From positions 121,618 through 185,617 of the forward strand of contig NZ_JAUSSN010000011.1 of the NCBI RefSeq assembly GCF_030812335.1: a DNA stretch of 64,000 nucleotides. The letters are read 5' to 3'. Origin of the DNA: Pseudarthrobacter oxydans. Its GTDB lineage: Bacteria > Actinomycetota > Actinomycetes > Actinomycetales > Micrococcaceae. The notes beneath the pieces are model-generated. The model had not been told where the DNA came from. It did no database searches and worked only from the letters and a program-made list of their open reading frames with translations. The translations under genes and the position numbers were made by a program. This document shows, one piece after another, positions 60,231-64,000 of the stretch (its first letter is position 1; the number at the start of each line of letters is the position of its first letter).

Positions 60231-61433
60231 CTAGGTGAGCGTGCGGTACTCCAGCAGCGCGGCGGTCCCCATGCCTCCGGCGATGCTGATCAGCGCCAGC
60301 GCAAGCTGCCCCTCGGCCGGGCTGCGGCGCGCCTGGGCCAGCAGCCTCGTGACGAGCACCGCGCCGGACGCCCCGTAGGCGTGCCCCAGGGCCAGCGCGC
60401 CGCCGTCGGCGTTGGCGCGTTCCGTGGTGATGCCCAGCTCGTCCAGGCACGCAATGGTCTGGGAGGCGAACGCCTCGTTGAACTCGACCAGGCCTAGCTC
60501 CGCGGCCGCGACGCCGCTGTCTTCGAGCAGGCGTTCGGCCGCGCGGGCCGCCCCGATGCCCAGCAGCTGCGGGTCCACGCCCGCCGTGTCCGTACCGCGC
60601 ACCAGGAGGCCGTCGGCGGCGCCCAGTCCGCGGGCGCGTTTCACCGAGGTGATCACGACGGCGGCGGCACCGTCCGCGTCGAAGCAGGAATTCCCGGCGG
60701 TGACGGTCCCGCCGGCGGTGAACACCGGAGGGAACCGGGCCAGCACCGCTGCCGTCAACCCGCGCCGCGGCCCGTCGTCGGCACCGACCGTGCGGGGGCC
60801 GTCCGGTCCGGACACACCGGGCAGCGGGACGATCTCGGCGTCGAAGAGGCCCGCCGCGGCGGACGCGAGGGCGCGCCGGTGGCTGCGCAGCGCCAGCGCG
60901 TCCTGCCGCTCCCGGCTGACCCCGAAGCGTGCGGCTACATTTTCGGCGGCCACACCCATGTCCGGATCGCCCAGGCCCAGCGGCGCGAACTGTGCCCGCG
61001 CGAAGAATTCCGGGGCCCCGCCGGCGTCCCGGCGGGCCCGGAGCGGCGCCGTGCTGATGCTCTCCACGCCGCCGGCCAGGTACACGCCGCCGCCGCCGGC
61101 CACGAGACGGGAGGCCAGGGCAATCGCGTCGAGCCCGGACCCGCACTGCCGGTCCACAGTGAGGCCGGGGACGCTGACCGGCAGGCCTGCCTCGAGGGCC
61201 GCGAGCCGGGCGACGTTCCCGCCGCCGCCGACGGCGTTGCCGATCACGACATCCGCCACCGACGCCGGGGCCACGCCGGTGTCGCTGAGCAGGCGGCGGA
61301 GTACGGGTGCCAGCAGCTCGTGCGCGTGCAGGGTCTTCAGGGCGCCGTGGGCGCGGCAGATCGGGGTGCGCCGGGCGGCGATGATTATCGGCTGCCGGTC
61401 GTCGGGAAGACTCCGCGGATGGGTCTCAGCCAA
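60231..61433 (-). CDS. Thiolase-like protein lacking the second catalytic cysteine
   Basis: 400 aa from a TTG at 61433; a TTG at 61463 is an alternative. The nucleophilic Cys is present in VDRQCGSG (about residue 97) and the His in LALGHAYGASGA. In the C-terminal motif, where thiolases have a Cys (compare SICAAGGQG at 23348), this protein reads LISIAGGMG with Ser. It may be a slow thiolase or a non-degradative condensing enzyme. It overlaps the adenylate-forming ligase gene by 8 bp. Confidence 0.75.
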   Translation of the reverse strand: MAETHPRSLPDDRQPIIIAARRTPICRAHGALKTLHAHELLAPVLRRLLSDTGVAPASVADVVIGNAVGGGGNVARLAALEAGLPVSVPGLTVDRQCGSGLDAIALASRLVAGGGGVYLAGGVESISTAPLRARRDAGGAPEFFARAQFAPLGLGDPDMGVAAENVAARFGVSRERQDALALRSHRRALASAAAGLFDAEIVPLPGVSGPDGPRTVGADDGPRRGLTAAVLARFPPVFTAGGTVTAGNSCFDADGAAAVVITSVKRARGLGAADGLLVRGTDTAGVDPQLLGIGAARAAERLLEDSGVAAAELGLVEFNEAFASQTIACLDELGITTERANADGGALALGHAYGASGAVLVTRLLAQARRSPAEGQLALALISIAGGMGTAALLEYRTLT

Positions 61434-62868
61434 GGCGCCGGATCCGGGGATCGCCGCGGGCAATCCAGTCGAGCAGCAGCTCCCGGCTGATCTTGCCGCG
61501 GTCCGTCACGGGAAGTTCGGCCAGGGCGAAGTACTCCAGCGGCCGCTTGCTGCGGGCCAGCACGTCCTCGACGCCCGCCTTCAGCTGGGTCGCGGTCAAC
61601 CCGCCGTGCGAGGGAACGATGCCGGCGACGACCTTCTGGCCGCGCAGATCGTCCGCGAGGCCCGCGGCCACGGCGGCGGCCACACCGGGCACCGAGGCCA
61701 GGGCGAGCTCGACCTCATGCGGGTAGACGTTGGTGCCGGCGGTGATGATCATGTCCGAGCGGCGGCCCAGCATGTGCAGGGTCCCGCCGTCGAGGTAGCC
61801 CTGGTCCCCCACGGTGTGCCAGCCGTCGAAGCTCTGCAGGGCCTGGCCGTCGTCGCCCCAGAGGTAGCCGTCGCTGACCATGCCGCTGCGGACGCAGATG
61901 TTGCCGTCGGCGCCGTCCGGCAGCGGGGCTCCGCCGTCGTCGAGGATGCGGATCTCAACGCCGGGAAACGGCTTGCCGATCCCGGTGCCGCGCTGTTCGG
62001 GCTGCTGCCCGGGGGCGAGCCCGGCGCCGGACACGAAGCTGAGCTCCGAAGCGCCGTAGTACTCGAAGATGGTCGCGTTGGGCGCCCAGCGGCGGGCGGC
62101 TTCCAGGGTCCGGGCGTCCAGTTTTGAGCCGGCGCAGATGATGCTGCGGATGCCCGAGGCGTCGACGCCGCCGCTCAGTCCCCGTTCGCTGAGGATCCGC
62201 AGCATCGTGGGGACCAGGACCAGCCGGGTGATGCCGTCGTGGCTGACGGCGGCGTGCGCGTCGCCGACGTCGAACCGGGCCAGGGTGTGGAACTCCGAGC
62301 CGGCGTAGAGGCATTCGGCCAGCGCGTAGAGGTTCAGGCTGGCGGCGAGGGGCCCGGGCGCCAGGGTCCGGTCGTCCGCGGCCAGGCCAAAGAACTCCAC
62401 CGACGCGTCGAAGGACAGCTGCCAGGACCGGCGCGAGCGGCTGAAGGCTTTGGGGACAGACGTGGTGCCGGAGGTCAGGCCGATCAGGAACGGGGTCCCG
62501 GGCGCCCCGTCGACCAGTTCCAGACTGTCAGCAGGCTCCGGCGCGGACGTGGCATCCGGCACGGACGCGGCGACCGGCGCGGGAACGACGGACCCGCGGA
62601 GCCGCTCCCTGATGCTGTCCTGGAGCGGCTGCGGCCACGTCGGGTCCAGCACGGCGCATTGCCGCTCCCCCGCGACGGCGGCCGCGAAGGCCGCGGCGAA
62701 GTGCAGCGAGTTCTCCTCGGACAGCACGGTCACGGCGGGGCTGCCCGGCACCAGGCCGGCGGCCGCGTCCCGCAGCTCTTCCCAGCTCAGGCGCTGGCCG
62801 GCCACGACGACGGCGGTCCCGTCGGGGCGGTCATCGGCCCAGCGCTGGAGTCTGTCGAGAAAAGGCAT
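61426..62868 (-). CDS. Adenylate-forming acyl-CoA synthetase/ligase
   Basis: 480 aa of the ANL superfamily. The P-loop is LIGLTSGTTSVPKAFSR; other core motifs are FEYYGASELSFV, DGWHTVGDQGYLDGGTLHMLGRRSDMIITAG and the late catalytic lysine in VTDRGKISREL. It activates a carboxylic acid and probably forms its CoA ester. The ATG at 62868 has TAAAGT 7 nt upstream. It is probably the first gene of a two-gene transcript with the thiolase. Confidence 0.85.
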   Translation of the reverse strand: MPFLDRLQRWADDRPDGTAVVVAGQRLSWEELRDAAAGLVPGSPAVTVLSEENSLHFAAAFAAAVAGERQCAVLDPTWPQPLQDSIRERLRGSVVPAPVAASVPDATSAPEPADSLELVDGAPGTPFLIGLTSGTTSVPKAFSRSRRSWQLSFDASVEFFGLAADDRTLAPGPLAASLNLYALAECLYAGSEFHTLARFDVGDAHAAVSHDGITRLVLVPTMLRILSERGLSGGVDASGIRSIICAGSKLDARTLEAARRWAPNATIFEYYGASELSFVSGAGLAPGQQPEQRGTGIGKPFPGVEIRILDDGGAPLPDGADGNICVRSGMVSDGYLWGDDGQALQSFDGWHTVGDQGYLDGGTLHMLGRRSDMIITAGTNVYPHEVELALASVPGVAAAVAAGLADDLRGQKVVAGIVPSHGGLTATQLKAGVEDVLARSKRPLEYFALAELPVTDRGKISRELLLDWIARGDPRIRRLG

Positions 62869-62875
62869 CAGACCA

Positions 62876-62881
62876 ACTTTA
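62876..62881 (-). promoter_or_regulatory. -10 hexamer TAAAGT, acyl-CoA ligase gene
   Basis: TAAAGT 7 nt before the ATG at 62868. Confidence 0.45.
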
Positions 62882-62914
62882 CCGGGCCGGGGCGGCCCGA
62901 AAGCAGGGACGCGA

Positions 62915-62920
62915 TATTGT
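62915..62920 (+). promoter_or_regulatory. -10 hexamer TATTGT, YpfJ-like gene
   Basis: TATTGT 6 nt before the ATG at 62927. It is divergent from the ligase hexamer 34 bp away. Confidence 0.45.
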
Positions 62921-62926
62921 GACAGC

Positions 62927-63814
62927 ATGAGTTTCAATGACAATGTCCAGCTGGACCCCTCGCAGGTCCAGGACCGGCGCGGCATGGGCCGCGGCGGAAA
63001 AGTCGGGATCGGCCTCGGCGGCGGCATCATCCTGCTGATCGCCTCCCTGCTCGGGATCAATCCGGGCCTGCTGGAAGGCCTGGCCGGCAGCACGCAGGAT
63101 CCCGGGACGCAGAACCAGGGCACCGCCCCGGCCTGTGCCACCGGCGCCGACGCCGACGCCCGGCTCGACTGCCGCATCACCGGCACGGTCAACAGCCTGA
63201 ACGCTTTCTGGCCCGCCTACCTTGCCCAGTACGACCGGGAATACCCGCAGCCCGGCACGGTGATCTTCGAAGGCGGCACCAATACAGGCTGCGGCGCCGC
63301 GACCTCGGACGTGGGGCCGTTCTACTGCCCGGCGGATTCCACCGCGTACTTCGACCCGGGATTCTTCCAGGATCTCGTGGACCGCTTCGGGTCCTCCGGC
63401 GGGCCGCTGGCGCAGGAGTATGTGGTGGCCCACGAATTCGGCCACCACGTCCAGAACGTGCTCGGCAACCTGGACCGGGCCCAGCAGGACCCGCAGGGAC
63501 CGGAATCCGGTGCCGTCCGCGTGGAGCTGCAGGCCGACTGCTACGCCGGCCTGTGGGTCCGCTACGCCACGACCCAGGAGGACCCCCAGACGGGGCTGCC
63601 CTTCCTGGATCCGCTGACGGAACAGGATCTGCAGGATGCCCTGTCCGCCGCCTCGGCCGTCGGTGATGACCGGATCCAGGAGGCTGCGACCGGCCGGGTG
63701 TCCCCCGAGGCCTGGACCCACGGATCCAGCGCGCAGCGCCAGAAGTGGTTCTACCAGGGGTACAAGACCGGCGACATCAACCAGTGCGACACGTTCGGCG
63801 TCGCCGCCCCGTAA
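62927..63814 (+). CDS. YpfJ-like neutral zinc metallopeptidase
   Basis: 295 aa. One N-terminal membrane helix (GGGIILLIASLLGIN) anchors an outside domain. The zinc motif is VVAHEFGHHVQNVLG, followed by RVELQADCYAGLWV. The YpfJ/DUF2342-type ordering CRITGTVNSLNAFWPAYL... FDPGFFQDLVDRFG is clear. Substrate unknown. Leaderless start. A 48-bp repeat element follows its stop. Confidence 0.88.
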   Translation: MSFNDNVQLDPSQVQDRRGMGRGGKVGIGLGGGIILLIASLLGINPGLLEGLAGSTQDPGTQNQGTAPACATGADADARLDCRITGTVNSLNAFWPAYLAQYDREYPQPGTVIFEGGTNTGCGAATSDVGPFYCPADSTAYFDPGFFQDLVDRFGSSGGPLAQEYVVAHEFGHHVQNVLGNLDRAQQDPQGPESGAVRVELQADCYAGLWVRYATTQEDPQTGLPFLDPLTEQDLQDALSAASAVGDDRIQEAATGRVSPEAWTHGSSAQRQKWFYQGYKTGDINQCDTFGVAAP

Positions 63815-63824
63815 CCCCGTCCGC

Positions 63825-63872
63825 TGCTCCGTAACTGCCGTTATGGGCTGTCTAAAGGGCGGTTGCGGAGCA
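63825..63872. repeat. 48-bp inverted-repeat element, copy 2
   Basis: 15-bp arms (TGCTCCGTAACTGCC / GGCGGTTGCGGAGCA, two mismatches) flank 18 bp, exactly as in copy 1 at 43996. It lies 10 bp after the metallopeptidase stop. Confidence 0.85.
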
Positions 63873-63884
63873 CTCGATGAACGA

Positions 63885-64000
63885 CGACGGCGGGGGGGGG
63901 GCCCCCCCGTGGAGGGGAGACCCGCCCCCCCCCCCGAAAGGGGGGGGGACAAGTTTTTAGACCCCCCCCCCCGGGAGGGGGGGCCCGCCGGGGGGGTGAC
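63885..64000. other. Homopolymer-rich contig end
   Basis: Runs of up to about 12 G or C alternate with short mixed blocks; no coding or structural signal. This is unlike any other part of the window and is most likely low-quality or artefactual sequence. Confidence 0.8.

Overview
This is a gene-dense, very GC-rich stretch of actinobacterial chromosome. The best match to its gene content is Arthrobacter, Pseudarthrobacter or a relative in the Micrococcaceae. The signs are mshC (mycothiol synthesis), a PAC2 protein, the divergent glgA/glgC pair, a DevR/DosR-type two-component system, small actinobacterial families (DUF3099, DUF5703) and many leaderless genes. I see no phage, transposase, rRNA or CRISPR. 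The last ~120 bases are homopolymer-rich and look like a poor contig end.

Layout. 1-10 kb: tRNA methyltransferase (cut by the window), M50 protease, HAD phosphatase, PAC2 protein, mshC, uppP, aldo/keto reductase, two small conserved genes, an acyl-CoA dehydrogenase-like protein and an M20 peptidase. 10.2 kb: tRNA-Leu(GAG) with a strong terminator. 10.4-13.4 kb: poorly characterised membrane proteins and a frameshifted lipoprotein gene. 13.5-21 kb: malQ, hemerythrin, a TraR/DksA-M50 pair, a glutathionyl-hydroquinone reductase-like protein, an orphan protein and a FUSC protein. 21-27.8 kb: a beta-oxidation locus (MaoC, large FabG, thiolase) divergent from a TetR regulator and an acyl-CoA oxidase, with a perfect inverted repeat between them. 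27.9-30.6 kb: glgA and glgC. 30.7-32.2 kb: an unusual zinc-ribbon short-chain dehydrogenase.

32.2-36.8 kb is the most interesting block. A DevR-like response regulator and a DevS-like GAF histidine kinase (heme-ligand histidine conserved) sit among a universal stress protein and two PNPOx-fold proteins; an Hsp20 lies further on at 51 kb. Sites resembling the mycobacterial DevR box (GGGACTTNNGNCCCT) lie upstream of all four effector genes and of the TraR/DksA-M50 pair. At three loci two sites are 42-43 bp apart. At both PNPOx genes the proximal site is centred 44 bp before the predicted leaderless start. I read this as a dormancy/hypoxia-type regulon.

36.8-41.4 kb: a transglutaminase, alpha-E and circularly permuted ATP-grasp operon and a YeiH exporter. 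41.4-50.7 kb: pepN, a domain-swapped lipoate ligase, rpmE2, an RNA methyltransferase, a TauE/SafE permease, an ABC ATPase, serB, a dehydrogenase and a DUF5655 protein. 50.8-57.5 kb: Hsp20, FabG, DUF3099, SURF1, YbaK, SLAC1/TehA and ABC-F genes. 57.8-60 kb: a BioY-BioM-BioN biotin transporter. 60-64 kb: a thiolase lacking its second catalytic cysteine, an adenylate-forming ligase and a zinc metallopeptidase.

Twenty genes have a TANNNT hexamer 6-8 nt before the start codon, the signature of leaderless transcription; several starts below were chosen on that basis. Noncoding repeats include a 62-bp perfect palindrome, two copies of a 48-bp dyad element, a pair of 82-bp repeats and several short tandem repeats.
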